From positions 417,637 through 481,636 of the forward strand of contig NZ_LMQB01000012.1 in assembly GCF_001424045.1 (NCBI RefSeq): a stretch of DNA of 64,000 bases. Direction: 5' to 3'. This stretch comes from Rhizobium sp. Leaf371. GTDB lineage: Bacteria; Pseudomonadota; Alphaproteobacteria; Rhizobiales; Rhizobiaceae. Position 1 is the first letter of the stretch; each line of letters starts with the position of its first letter. Both the position numbers and the translations under genes were made by a program. Below the pieces are notes generated by a model. That model saw only the letters and a program-made list of their open reading frames with translations. It made no database searches and had not been told where the DNA came from. Below, piece after piece: positions 26,283 to 34,698 of the stretch.

Positions 26283-26311
26283 GGAAGAACTGTTATACGT
26301 GTCGTTCTTCC
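26283..26311. promoter_or_regulatory. inverted repeat upstream of the GT8 gene
   Basis: GGAAGAAC (26283-26290) and GTTCTTCC (26304-26311) are a perfect 8-bp inverted repeat with a 13-bp AT-rich spacer (TGTTATACGTGTC). It lies 21-49 bp before the GT8 ATG and could be an operator or a leader hairpin. It is far from the psd promoter at 26411. Confidence 0.45.
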
Positions 26312-26410
26312 GCGGTCAATGGCAGGGAGCGCGTGTCCGATGCGGTGCGTTTTGCGCCGTGCCGCCCTCGCGTTTTGTGAACGGCGTCCCATATCCCCTG
26401 CAGACCGCTC

Positions 26411-26439
26411 TTGTTGCCGCCAGAGATGATTCCCTATAG
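26411..26439 (+). promoter_or_regulatory. putative sigma-70-type promoter of psd
   Basis: TTGTTG (26411-26416) and CTATAG (26434-26439) are separated by exactly 17 bp and lie 36 bp before the psd start. Both boxes are imperfect matches to consensus; no transcript data support it. Confidence 0.35.
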
Positions 26440-26474
26440 GTGCAGGACCGGAGTTTAATGGAGACGCTGCCCTC

Positions 26475-27173
26475 ATGAGCCTGATTACGTCCGTTCGCAA
26501 CACGCTGGTGCCGATCAACAAGGCCGGCTACCCGTTTATTGCCGGGTTCTTCGTCGTCTCTCTTCTTCTCGGCTTTCTGTGGGAGCCGCTGCTCTGGATC
26601 GGCTTCCTTCTCACGGCCTGGTGCGCCTATTTCTTCCGCGACCCCGAACGCGTGACGCCGGTCGATGACGATCTCGTCATCAGCCCCGCCGATGGCCGCG
26701 TCTCGTCGATCGCGCACATCGTTCCCCCGGAAGAGCTCGGCCTCGGCTTCGAGCCGATGCTGCGCATCTCCGTCTTCATGAACGTCTTCAATTGCCACGT
26801 GAACCGCGCCCCCATGCGCGGCACCATCACCCGCATCGCCTATCGCGCCGGACAGTTCGTCAATGCCGAACTCGACAAGGCCAGCAGCGAGAACGAGCGC
26901 AACGGCCTGGTCATCGAGACGGCGCATGGCGCCATCGGCACGGTGCAGATCGCCGGTCTCGTGGCCCGGCGCATCATCTGCTGGTCGTCGCAAGGCGAGC
27001 AGCTGCAGGCCGGTCAGCGCTTCGGTCTCATCCGCTTCGGCTCGCGCCTCGACGTGTTTCTGCCGGCCGGTGCCGAGCCGCGCGTCAGCCTCGGGCAGCT
27101 TGCGATCGCCGGCGAAACGGTGCTGGCGGAGTTCGGCTCCGACAAGGGACCGACCCTCGGCCGCCGCGACTGA
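26475..27173 (+). CDS. psd: phosphatidylserine decarboxylase proenzyme
   Basis: Pyruvoyl enzyme that decarboxylates phosphatidylserine to phosphatidylethanolamine at the inner membrane. The 232-aa protein is the short (archaeal/rhizobial, PSD-A) type: a hydrophobic N-terminus ([20 protein letters not shown]), [30 protein letters not shown], and the self-cleavage site in [11 protein letters not shown], where the serine becomes the pyruvoyl group. It precedes pssA on the same strand, so both steps from CDP-diacylglycerol to phosphatidylethanolamine are together. Confidence 0.95.
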   Translation: MSLITSVRNTLVPINKAGYPFIAGFFVVSLLLGFLWEPLLWIGFLLTAWCAYFFRDPERVTPVDDDLVISPADGRVSSIAHIVPPEELGLGFEPMLRISVFMNVFNCHVNRAPMRGTITRIAYRAGQFVNAELDKASSENERNGLVIETAHGAIGTVQIAGLVARRIICWSSQGEQLQAGQRFGLIRFGSRLDVFLPAGAEPRVSLGQLAIAGETVLAEFGSDKGPTLGRRD

Positions 27174-27184
27174 CGCGCCAGACA

Positions 27185-27208
27185 CCGGCTCGATCGCGAT
27201 CGAGCCGG
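27185..27208. repeat. 24-bp perfect palindrome with a following partial copy
   Basis: CCGGCTCGATCG followed directly by CGATCGAGCCGG is a perfect dyad between psd and pssA. About 4 bp later the core TGATCGCGATCGAGCTGG (27211-27228) repeats imperfectly. It may be the psd terminator, a protein-binding site, or a duplicated palindromic element. Confidence 0.6.
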
Positions 27209-27344
27209 CCTGATCGCGATCGAGCTGGTATGATCCCGAGGCTGCGCGGCTGCGCTGGAACCCGTCCGCCGCAGCGCTATATCGACCTGAAGATACCCCC
27301 GCAGGGACGCAACGTCCCGCCTGTGCCCCGAGGACCCAAGCGCC

Positions 27345-28193
27345 ATGGATACGACGCCGTTTCCCCCCTATGAGCCGAATGGGCCCCATGATGACGAGGC
27401 GCGCGGGCCGCGCCTGCGGGAGATCCCGCTGCGGCTGCTGATCCCCAACCTGATCACGGTTCTCGCGATCTGCGCAGGCCTCACCGGCGTGCGTCTGGCG
27501 TTCGAAGGCCGGTTCGAGCTGGCGGTGGCCATGGTTCTGGTGGCGGCCTTTCTCGATGGCGTGGATGGGCGCATCGCCCGACTGCTCAAGGCCACCTCGA
27601 AATTCGGCGTCCAGATGGACTCGCTCGCAGACATCGTCAATTTCGGCGTCGCCCCGGCGCTGGTCCTCTTCGCCTATGTGCTGGACGAGGCCAAGTCGAT
27701 CGGCTGGATCGCCGCTTTGATCTATGTGATTGCCGCCGGCCTGCGGCTGGCGCGCTTCAACGTGATGGCGGAGCGGGACATCAAGGCCAAGTGGCAGTCG
27801 GAATATTTCGTCGGCGTGCCCGCGCCGGCCGGCGCCATGCTGGTGCTTCTTCCGGTCTATCTCGGCCTCATCGGCATCGAGCCCAGCCGCACCATGGGCC
27901 TGATCTTCTCGGCCTATACGCTGCTGATCGCTTTTCTGCTCGTCAGCCGCCTGCCGGTCTGGTCCGGCAAGTCGGAAAACCGCGTCCGCCGCGATCTCGT
28001 CCTCCCGGTCATCCTTGCCGTCGTCATCTATGTCGCGACCCTGATGAGCTTTACCTGGGAAACCATGGTCATCACCGCCATCGCCTATCTCGCCTCGCTG
28101 CCCTTCGGCGCCCGCGCCTGGAAAAAGAAGTACGGCGCCAAGTGGCCGGAGCATCCCGAGGGCGTGCGGGACGACGGTCTGCCGGGTCAGTAG
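27345..28193 (+). CDS. pssA: CDP-diacylglycerol-serine O-phosphatidyltransferase
   Basis: Integral membrane enzyme making phosphatidylserine from CDP-diacylglycerol and L-serine, the substrate for Psd. The 282-aa protein has the CDP-alcohol phosphotransferase motif DGVDGRIARLLKATSKFG followed by VQMDSLAD (D-x2-D-G-x2-A-R-x8-G-x3-D-x3-D) and about eight membrane segments. The hydrophilic first 28 residues (TPFPPYEPNGPHDDEARGP) are a variable extension. It lies 171 bp after psd and is convergent with argP. Confidence 0.95.
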   Translation: MDTTPFPPYEPNGPHDDEARGPRLREIPLRLLIPNLITVLAICAGLTGVRLAFEGRFELAVAMVLVAAFLDGVDGRIARLLKATSKFGVQMDSLADIVNFGVAPALVLFAYVLDEAKSIGWIAALIYVIAAGLRLARFNVMAERDIKAKWQSEYFVGVPAPAGAMLVLLPVYLGLIGIEPSRTMGLIFSAYTLLIAFLLVSRLPVWSGKSENRVRRDLVLPVILAVVIYVATLMSFTWETMVITAIAYLASLPFGARAWKKKYGAKWPEHPEGVRDDGLPGQ

Positions 28194-28254
28194 ATCCCGT
28201 TCACGGCCAGGATCGGGGCGGCCTGACGGGGACGGGATATCAACTCCGTTCCGT

Positions 28255-29163
28255 CTAAGCGTGCCCGTGCAAGGCCTTGTGGGCCGCATCGACCACGGCC
28301 CGCGTCAGGGCAGTCAACTGATCTCCCGCAAGCCGGTTGATCTGCCAGAACAACGGGATATCCAGCGGCGTGTCCGCAACGAGTTCGACCAGCCGGCCGC
28401 TCGCCAGATGCTCGGCGACAAGGATCTCCGGGTTCATGCCCCAACCCATTCCCAAAAGGCTCGCCTCCACAAAACTCTGCGTCGCGGGCAACCAGTGGGT
28501 CGGGCACACGGGGTCCTCGCCGAGCGTCTGGCGAAGCCACCGGCTCTGAAGCCGGTCTTTCTGGTTGAAGGTCAGCGACGGCGCCTGGGTAAAGGCGGAC
28601 GGCGTCATGCCGTCGGCAAAATATCGCGCGACGAAATCCGGGCTGGCGGTCGCCCGGTATCGCAAGGCGCCGAGGGGCGTGCGGCGACAGCCGGAAATCG
28701 GCGATTCGAGCGATGTGACCGCCGCCAGCACGCGCCCCTGTTGCAGCCATTCGGCCGTGTGATCCTGATCGTCCACCGCAATGCCGAGGAGATGCGGCGC
28801 GTCGTGCGAGAAGGCCGCAGCCGCCGTCAGGAACCATGTGGCGAGACTGTCGGCATTGGTCGCGATGTGAAGCGTGACACGGGCGCCGGGTGACAGCGGA
28901 TCGACAAGGGCGGGCAGGTGGGTCAAAAGCTCGCTTTCCAGCATGCCGACCGTCTCCACATGCCGGCAGAGCCACGCGCCCTTCTCGGTTGCGATGCAGG
29001 GCGAACCGCGGATGACGAGCGCCGTTCCCAGACGCTCCTCCAGGAGTTTCACGCGCTGGGATACGGCGGATGGCGTGACGTTCAGCACGCGCGCCGCCTT
29101 CTCGAAACTCCCCGTCTGCACGACGGTCGAGACCGCCCGCAGCGACACATAGTCGAGTGCCAT
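28255..29163 (-). CDS. argP: LysR-type regulator, ArgP (IciA) subfamily
   Basis: Transcription activator sensing basic amino acids. The 302-aa protein has the N-terminal helix-turn-helix (GSFEKAARVLNVTPSAVSQR, then VKLLEERLGTALVIRG) and a periplasmic-binding-like effector domain; WFLTAAAAF and the overall pattern match ArgP/LysG. It is divergently transcribed from an ArgO/LysE exporter gene across an 87-bp spacer with a palindromic site, the standard arrangement in which ArgP turns on argO when arginine or lysine is high. Confidence 0.92.
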   Translation of the reverse strand: MALDYVSLRAVSTVVQTGSFEKAARVLNVTPSAVSQRVKLLEERLGTALVIRGSPCIATEKGAWLCRHVETVGMLESELLTHLPALVDPLSPGARVTLHIATNADSLATWFLTAAAAFSHDAPHLLGIAVDDQDHTAEWLQQGRVLAAVTSLESPISGCRRTPLGALRYRATASPDFVARYFADGMTPSAFTQAPSLTFNQKDRLQSRWLRQTLGEDPVCPTHWLPATQSFVEASLLGMGWGMNPEILVAEHLASGRLVELVADTPLDIPLFWQINRLAGDQLTALTRAVVDAAHKALHGHA

Positions 29164-29182
29164 TAGTTATCCTTCATCGCGA

Positions 29183-29204
29183 TTAGGATCTTTAACTATC
29201 CTAA
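29183..29204. promoter_or_regulatory. probable ArgP-binding site between argP and argO
   Basis: TTAGGAT (29183-29189) and ATCCTAA (29198-29204) form a perfect 7-bp inverted repeat with an 8-bp spacer, in a locally AT-rich stretch of the divergent spacer. The T-N11-A type symmetry is typical of LysR-family sites. It is 20 bp from the argP start and 47 bp from the argO start, so one site could serve both. Confidence 0.6.
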
Positions 29205-29250
29205 TCCTCGACCGCTCGCTATCGAAGCGCATCCGCTTCGGGAGAGTTCG

Positions 29251-29886
29251 ATGCCACCTGCCTCCATGCTTGACGACATGACGCTCAGCGCCTTCACGAC
29301 CGGTCTCGCGATGGGCTTGACGCTCATCGTCGCGATCGGCGCGCAGAACGCCTTCGTGCTGCGCCAGGGCCTGCGCAACGAGCATATCTTCGCCGTCTGC
29401 CTCGCCTGCGCTTCGTCCGATGCGGCTTTGATCGCCCTTGGCGTCACGAGCTTCCGCCAGATCGCCGAGATCCTGCCGGGGATCGATCCGGTCATGCGCT
29501 ATGGCGGCGCTGCCTTCCTGTTCGTCTATGGTGCGCGCAGCCTCTGGTCGGCCATCAGGGCGTCGGGCGCACTCGACATCTCGGGACAAACGGGCCGTGG
29601 TCTCGGCGTCACGCTCGCCACCTGCCTTGCGCTGACCTGGCTCAATCCGCATGTCTATCTCGACACGGTGGTTCTGCTCGGCACCATCTCGACGCGGTTT
29701 CCCGGTGCGCAGGCGGCTTTTGCAGCCGGTGCGATGTGCGCCTCGTTCCTGTTCTTCTTCTCGCTCGGCTACGGCGCCCGGCGCCTGCGGCCGCTGTTCG
29801 AAAAGCCGGCCGCCTGGCGTGTCCTCGAAGCGCTCATCGGCGTGGTGATGTTTTCGATCGCGCTCAGGCTCGTGATGGGACTGTAG
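29251..29886 (+). CDS. argO: LysE/ArgO family amino acid exporter
   Basis: Inner-membrane exporter of arginine or lysine, 211 aa with about six helices. Family motifs: TGLAMGLTLIVAIGAQNAFV at the start, LPGIDPVMRYGGAAFLFVYG, and ALTWLNPHVYLDTVVLLG. It is paired with a divergent argP. Several in-frame ATGs exist; ATG 29251 follows GGAGAG, but ATG 29269 or 29278 would also keep the first helix. Specificity for arginine versus lysine cannot be decided. Confidence 0.92.
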   Translation: MPPASMLDDMTLSAFTTGLAMGLTLIVAIGAQNAFVLRQGLRNEHIFAVCLACASSDAALIALGVTSFRQIAEILPGIDPVMRYGGAAFLFVYGARSLWSAIRASGALDISGQTGRGLGVTLATCLALTWLNPHVYLDTVVLLGTISTRFPGAQAAFAAGAMCASFLFFFSLGYGARRLRPLFEKPAAWRVLEALIGVVMFSIALRLVMGL

Positions 29887-29889
29887 AGG

Positions 29890-30636
29890 CTATTCCGGCA
29901 GGCGGTAATCCACGAGCCGGTCTTCGCGAACCTGAAACAGCTTGCCGGTTTCGCGCTGCTCCGGGCCGACGAGCGGCAGGAGCGCCTTTGCGACCGCGGA
30001 CGGATGCGGCACGCTTTCCGGGTCTTCGCCCGGCATGGCCAGCGCCCGCATCGCCGTGCGCGTGCCGCCCGGATCGACCGAGAGGATGCGCAGCGGCAGG
30101 CGCTGGGTTTCCCCGGCCCATGTGCGCGCCAGGGCCTCGACCGCCGCCTTGGAGGCGGAATAGGGGCCCCAGAAGGGCTTGCACTTATGGGCAGCCGAGG
30201 AGGACAGGATCAGCGCGCGCCCGGCCTCCGAGCGGACCAGCAGCGGCTCGACGGTGCGGATCAGCCGCCATGTCGCGGTGACGTTGATGGTCATCACTTT
30301 TTCGAACACCTTGGCCTCGACATGGCCGATCGGCGAGATCGTGCCGAGAATGCCGGCATTGGCGACGAGGATGTCGAGCCGGCCCCAGCGCTCGTGGATC
30401 GCCGCACCCAGCCGGTCGATCGCCTCCATATCGGCAAGGTCGAACGGCACGAGCGTGACCGGAAGCCCGCCCGCGGCCTTCACCGCATCATCCAGCTCCT
30501 CGAGACCGCCGACGGTGCGGGCGCAGGCAATCACCTGCGCGCCGGCGCGCGCCAGTTCGAGAGCGGTGAAATACCCGATGCCCCGCGAGGCGCCGGTGAC
30601 GAGCGCGATGCGCCCCTTCAGATCGATCGCATTCAT
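29890..30636 (-). CDS. SDR family NAD(P)-dependent oxidoreductase
   Basis: Classical short-chain dehydrogenase of 248 aa. It has the cofactor motif TGASRGIG, the NAG motif (VANAGILG) and the active site Ser-Tyr-Lys (SSSAAHKC, then YSASK). The substrate is not predictable. It sits 3 bp after purF, so it is co-transcribed with purine synthesis; this purF-SDR pair recurs in Rhizobiaceae from memory. Confidence 0.92.
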   Translation of the reverse strand: MNAIDLKGRIALVTGASRGIGYFTALELARAGAQVIACARTVGGLEELDDAVKAAGGLPVTLVPFDLADMEAIDRLGAAIHERWGRLDILVANAGILGTISPIGHVEAKVFEKVMTINVTATWRLIRTVEPLLVRSEAGRALILSSSAAHKCKPFWGPYSASKAAVEALARTWAGETQRLPLRILSVDPGGTRTAMRALAMPGEDPESVPHPSAVAKALLPLVGPEQRETGKLFQVREDRLVDYRLPE

Positions 30637-30639
30637 GCT

Positions 30640-32157
30640 TCAGCCGTTGCTCGCCATGACGGACAGCTTGCGGACATTGCTGGTCCCCTCGCGGTCGAGA
30701 AGGCGGGTCGGGTAATCGCCGGTGAAGTAATGGTCGGTAAACTGCGGCGCCTTCGGATTGCGCGGCTCGCCGCCCACGGCCCGGTAGAGGCCGTCGATCG
30801 ACAGGAATTCGAGCGAATCCGCGCCGATGAAGGCGCACATCGAAGCGAGGTCGGCATGCTGGTTGGCCAGAAGCTTGTCGGCGTCCGGCGTGTCGATGCC
30901 GTAGAAATCGGGATGGTAGATCATCGGGCTGGCGACGCGGATATGCACTTCGAGCGCACCGGCCTCGCGGATCATCTGGACGATCTTCAGCGACGTCGTG
31001 CCGCGCACGATCGAATCGTCGATGAGAACGACGCGCTTGCCTTCGATCATCGCCCGGTTGGCGGAATGCTTCAGCTTCACGCCGAAGGCGCGGATCGACT
31101 GCGTCGGCTCGATGAAGGTGCGCCCGACATAATGGTTGCGGATGATGCCGAGTTCGAACGGGATGCCGCTCGCCTGGGCAAAGCCGATCGCCGCCGGCGT
31201 GCCGCCATCGGGAACGGGAACGACGACATCGGCCTCGACAGGGGCTTCCTTCGCCAGGTTAATGCCCATGTTCTTGCGGGCGACATAGACGTTGCGGCCG
31301 CCGACGACCGAATCGGGCCGGGCGAAATAGACATATTCGAACAGGCAAAGCCGTTCCGGCATCGGCGTTTCCGCCTTGCGCGATTCGATGCTGATCGATC
31401 CGTCGGGCTGGATCTCGCAGATCACGACCTCGCCGTTCTCGACATCGCGAACAAATTTCGCGCCGATGATGTCGAGCGCGCAGGTTTCCGACGCGAAGAT
31501 CGGTTTGCCGTCGAGCTCGCCCATCACGAGCGGGCGGATGCCGTAGGGGTCGCGCGCCGCCATCAGCTTGGTGCGGGTCACGGCGAGCATGGAGTAGCCG
31601 CCCTCGACCTGGCGGATCGCATCGACGAACCGCTCGCCGGAACCGGCATGCTTGGAACGGGCGATCAGATGCAGCACGACTTCGGTATCCGATGTCGACT
31701 GACAGATGGCGCCGTCGGCAATCAGCTGCCGGCGCAGCGTCAGACCGTTGGTGAGGTTGCCGTTGTGCGCGATCGCGATGCCGCCGACCTCGAGCTCGGC
31801 AAACAGCGGCTGCACGTTGCGCAGCGCCACTTCGCCGGTGGTCGAATAGCGCGTGTGGCCGATGCCGATGAAGCCGGGAAGCTTGGCGAGCGTTGCCGGG
31901 TCCGTGTAGTGATCGCCGACGAGGCCCATCCGTTTTTCGGTGTAGAACTGGCGGCCGTCGAAGGTGACGATGCCGGCCGCTTCCTGTCCGCGATGCTGGA
32001 GCGCATGCAGGCCGAGCGCCGTCAGCGTGGCGGCGTCCTCATGCCCGAGAATGCCGAACACGCCGCACTCTTCGTGCAGGGTGTCGCCGTCGATCTCGTC
32101 ATGAATCTCACGCGCGCGCAGGGTGGCGGCAGATGCTGGGGACTGGGGCAGGGTCAT
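30640..32157 (-). CDS. purF: amidophosphoribosyltransferase
   Basis: First committed enzyme of purine synthesis: PRPP and glutamine to phosphoribosylamine. The 505-aa protein has a propeptide of about 30 residues before the catalytic cysteine in EECGVFGILGHEDA, the Ntn-type glutaminase domain, then a phosphoribosyltransferase domain with the PRPP loop VVLIDDSIVRGTTS. A propeptide and internal cysteines suggest the iron-sulfur type found in Bacillus, but the cluster ligands were not fully checked. It follows cvpA, as in many proteobacteria, with a 234-bp gap. Confidence 0.95.
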   Translation of the reverse strand: MTLPQSPASAATLRAREIHDEIDGDTLHEECGVFGILGHEDAATLTALGLHALQHRGQEAAGIVTFDGRQFYTEKRMGLVGDHYTDPATLAKLPGFIGIGHTRYSTTGEVALRNVQPLFAELEVGGIAIAHNGNLTNGLTLRRQLIADGAICQSTSDTEVVLHLIARSKHAGSGERFVDAIRQVEGGYSMLAVTRTKLMAARDPYGIRPLVMGELDGKPIFASETCALDIIGAKFVRDVENGEVVICEIQPDGSISIESRKAETPMPERLCLFEYVYFARPDSVVGGRNVYVARKNMGINLAKEAPVEADVVVPVPDGGTPAAIGFAQASGIPFELGIIRNHYVGRTFIEPTQSIRAFGVKLKHSANRAMIEGKRVVLIDDSIVRGTTSLKIVQMIREAGALEVHIRVASPMIYHPDFYGIDTPDADKLLANQHADLASMCAFIGADSLEFLSIDGLYRAVGGEPRNPKAPQFTDHYFTGDYPTRLLDREGTSNVRKLSVMASNG

Positions 32158-32260
32158 CGCGGTATCACCTTTGTCTCGGCGGGTGCGGTTGGCATATCGT
32201 AGCGCGTCATCGCGGCTTCAACCAGCAATACCGGCGGAAAGATCGATGAAACGACAACAA

Positions 32261-32273
32261 CCCGCAAAGCGGG
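32261..32273 (-). terminator. small hairpin with T-rich 3' side between cvpA and purF
   Basis: Read on the minus strand, CCCGC-TTT-GCGGG is followed by TTGTTGTCGTTTC. The stem is only 5 bp but the U-rich tail makes it the best terminator or attenuator candidate in the 234-bp gap 32158-32391. It could separate cvpA from purF or regulate purF readthrough. Confidence 0.4.
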
Positions 32274-32391
32274 CAACTGCACAGCGATGGAAATCGGAAT
32301 CGATTTGCAGTGCTATGCAGCAGATATAAGCGCTACAGCGCCGGGCGTCCTCTGGAACGTACGGCGCTGTCATCGGTCTGGCGCGGCTGCG

Positions 32392-33009
32392 TCAGTTGTT
32401 GGTCGTCGGCGCAGCAGGCGGCAGCGCCGGCGCGTCGTCGGAGGGGACCGGTTCGCTCGGTGGCGTCGTGCCGTCCAGTTCGCCCTCGGGCGTCGGCTTG
32501 CCGGTCAGGCGGTTGACCACGGTCGTTCCGACATCCTCCGGCAGCAGCGCCACCAGCTTGGTGCCGAGATTGTCGAGCAGCGGCTTCGATTTCGCCTGGA
32601 TGACCCAGCTCGGCTGCTGCTCGGGCTTCACGATCCAGTTGAAGAACAGCATGGCGACGACGATGAGCAGGACGCCGCGCGCCGCGCCGAACAGGAAGCC
32701 GAGCGTGCGGTCGAGCGCGCCGATGCGGCTGTCGATGATGAAATCGGCGATCCGCATCGTGATGAAGGAGATGATGATGAGCGCGACGAGGAAAATGACG
32801 CCGGCCGAACCGGCCGTGGCGATGGCGTCGCTCGTGGTATACTGCGCCGCATAGGGCTTGAGGTACGGGTAGAGGAAATAGGCGGCCGCGGCGGCGCCGA
32901 GCCAGCTTGCGACCGAAAGCACTTCGCGCGAGAAGCCGCGGACCATGGCAAGGACGGCCGAGAACAGCGCGACACCGATCACGATCCCGTCGAGAATGGT
33001 TATGGGCAT
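32392..33009 (-). CDS. cvpA: CvpA family membrane protein
   Basis: Inner-membrane protein of 205 aa with four hydrophobic segments in the first 130 residues; motifs LDGIVIGVALFSAVLAMVRG and IGALDRTLGFLFGAARG are typical of CvpA (colicin V production). The Pro/Asp-rich C-terminal tail (PSDDAPALPPAAPTTNN) is soluble. ATG 33009 follows GGACGACC; the longer frame is not supported. CvpA is linked to envelope stress and is usually encoded beside purF. Confidence 0.9.
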   Translation of the reverse strand: MPITILDGIVIGVALFSAVLAMVRGFSREVLSVASWLGAAAAAYFLYPYLKPYAAQYTTSDAIATAGSAGVIFLVALIIISFITMRIADFIIDSRIGALDRTLGFLFGAARGVLLIVVAMLFFNWIVKPEQQPSWVIQAKSKPLLDNLGTKLVALLPEDVGTTVVNRLTGKPTPEGELDGTTPPSEPVPSDDAPALPPAAPTTNN

Positions 33010-33207
33010 GGTCGTCCTACTCCGTACAAGCGCCAGGCGGGATCCGCACCGGGGCATCTGCAGTCACCGCACGTTGCGCAGCCTTGCGGTCTCTCGCGAG
33101 ACCGGTGGGAGCATGTATACCGAAACGGCGGTCGTGTCCCGATATGCTTTGGCCCGAAATGCTCGGGAATGGGGCGCCCGACCTGTCCGCAGTGTCCCGC
33201 CTTCAGG

Positions 33208-34611
33208 TCATTCGTCCACGTCCGCCTGCCGCAGGGCACCCTTGGAGCCGGCGATGCGCGCGACCAGATCCGGCAGGCTCTCCATTTCGCCCCACGCCAT
33301 GCCCGAGCCCTTGGGCAGGTCGGGAGAGGCGGACGGCAGGACAGCTTGCGAGAAGCCGAGTTTCTCGGATTCCTTCAGGCGCTGGGACGTATGCGCAACC
33401 GGCCGGATGGCCCCGGACAGGCTGATTTCGCCGAAATAAACGCAATCGGTGGGAAGGGCAAGACCGGCAAGCGACGAAACCAGTGCGGAAGCCACAGCAA
33501 GATCGGCCGCAGGCTCCGCGATGCGGTAGCCACCGGCCACGTTGAGATAGACATCGTGCTGCCCGAGCCGCACGCCGCAATGCGCTTCCAGCACCGCAAG
33601 GATCATTGACAGGCGCGCCGAATCCCAGCCGACGACGGCCCGGCGCGGCGTGCCGAGCGAGGTCGGCGCCACCAGCGCCTGAACTTCCACCAGCACGGGT
33701 CGGGTGCCCTCCATGCCGGCAAAGACGGCGGCGCCCGGAGATTTCGCGTTCCGCTCGCCGAGGAAAAGCTCCGACGGATTGGTCACCTCGCGCAGGCCCT
33801 TGTCCGACATCTCGAACACGCCGATCTCGTCGGTCGGGCCGAAGCGATTCTTGACGGTGCGCAGGATGCGGTAATGATGCCCGCGGTCGCCCTCGAAATA
33901 GAGCACGGCATCGACCATGTGCTCCACCACGCGGGGGCCGGCGATCTGGCCCTCCTTGGTGACATGGCCGACGAGGACGACGGTGGCGCCGGTCTGCTTG
34001 GCGAAACGGATCATCGCCTGCACGCCGGTGCGCACCTGCGTCACGGTGCCCGGCGCCGAATCGACCACGTCGCTCCAGAGCGTCTGGATGGAATCGATGA
34101 TGAAGAGATCCGGCCGCTTGCCCTCCGACACCGTGGCGAGGATGTCCTCGACATTGGTTTCCGCCGCCAGCAGCACGTCGGTATCGGCCGCACCCAGCCG
34201 CTGGGCGCGCAGCCGCACCTGCGCCACGGCCTCTTCGCCCGAAACGTAGATGATGCGGTGGCCGTTGCGCGAGAGGGCGGCCGCCGCCTGCATGAGCACC
34301 GTGGATTTTCCGATGCCGGGATCGCCGCCGATCAGCACGGCCGAGCCGCGCACGAAGCCGCCGCCCAGCGCCCTGTCGAATTCCGAAATGCCGGTGGTGA
34401 TGCGCGGCGCATCCTCCGTATCGCCGGACAGCGTGGTGAGCGCCACCGGACGCCCCTTCTTCGGCGTCTTGCCCGGCCCGCCGCCGATGCCGCCGAGCGG
34501 GTCCTCCTCGACAATGGTGTTCCACTGTCCGCAGCCCTCGCATTTTCCCACCCAGCGGGAGGTGACGGTGCCGCAGTTCTGGCAGATGAAATTGGTTCTG
34601 GCCTTGGCCAT
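33208..34611 (-). CDS. radA: DNA repair protein RadA
   Basis: RecA-like ATPase driving branch migration and processing of recombination intermediates. The 467-aa protein has the N-terminal zinc finger (CQNCGTVTSRWVGKCEGCG), Walker A GGDPGIGKST, the RadA-specific KNRFG motif (VKNRFGPTDEIGVFEM) and a C-terminal Lon-like domain (GGYRIAEPAADLAVA). It lies between alr and cvpA on the minus strand. Confidence 0.96.
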   Translation of the reverse strand: MAKARTNFICQNCGTVTSRWVGKCEGCGQWNTIVEEDPLGGIGGGPGKTPKKGRPVALTTLSGDTEDAPRITTGISEFDRALGGGFVRGSAVLIGGDPGIGKSTVLMQAAAALSRNGHRIIYVSGEEAVAQVRLRAQRLGAADTDVLLAAETNVEDILATVSEGKRPDLFIIDSIQTLWSDVVDSAPGTVTQVRTGVQAMIRFAKQTGATVVLVGHVTKEGQIAGPRVVEHMVDAVLYFEGDRGHHYRILRTVKNRFGPTDEIGVFEMSDKGLREVTNPSELFLGERNAKSPGAAVFAGMEGTRPVLVEVQALVAPTSLGTPRRAVVGWDSARLSMILAVLEAHCGVRLGQHDVYLNVAGGYRIAEPAADLAVASALVSSLAGLALPTDCVYFGEISLSGAIRPVAHTSQRLKESEKLGFSQAVLPSASPDLPKGSGMAWGEMESLPDLVARIAGSKGALRQADVDE

Positions 34612-34698
34612 TCAGACAGTATCGCTTTCGATAAAGGGTATTGTGATCTTGTTTTGTTCTCGTTTACCCCATCTCTTCCGGCTTTCCAAGATGCCGGA

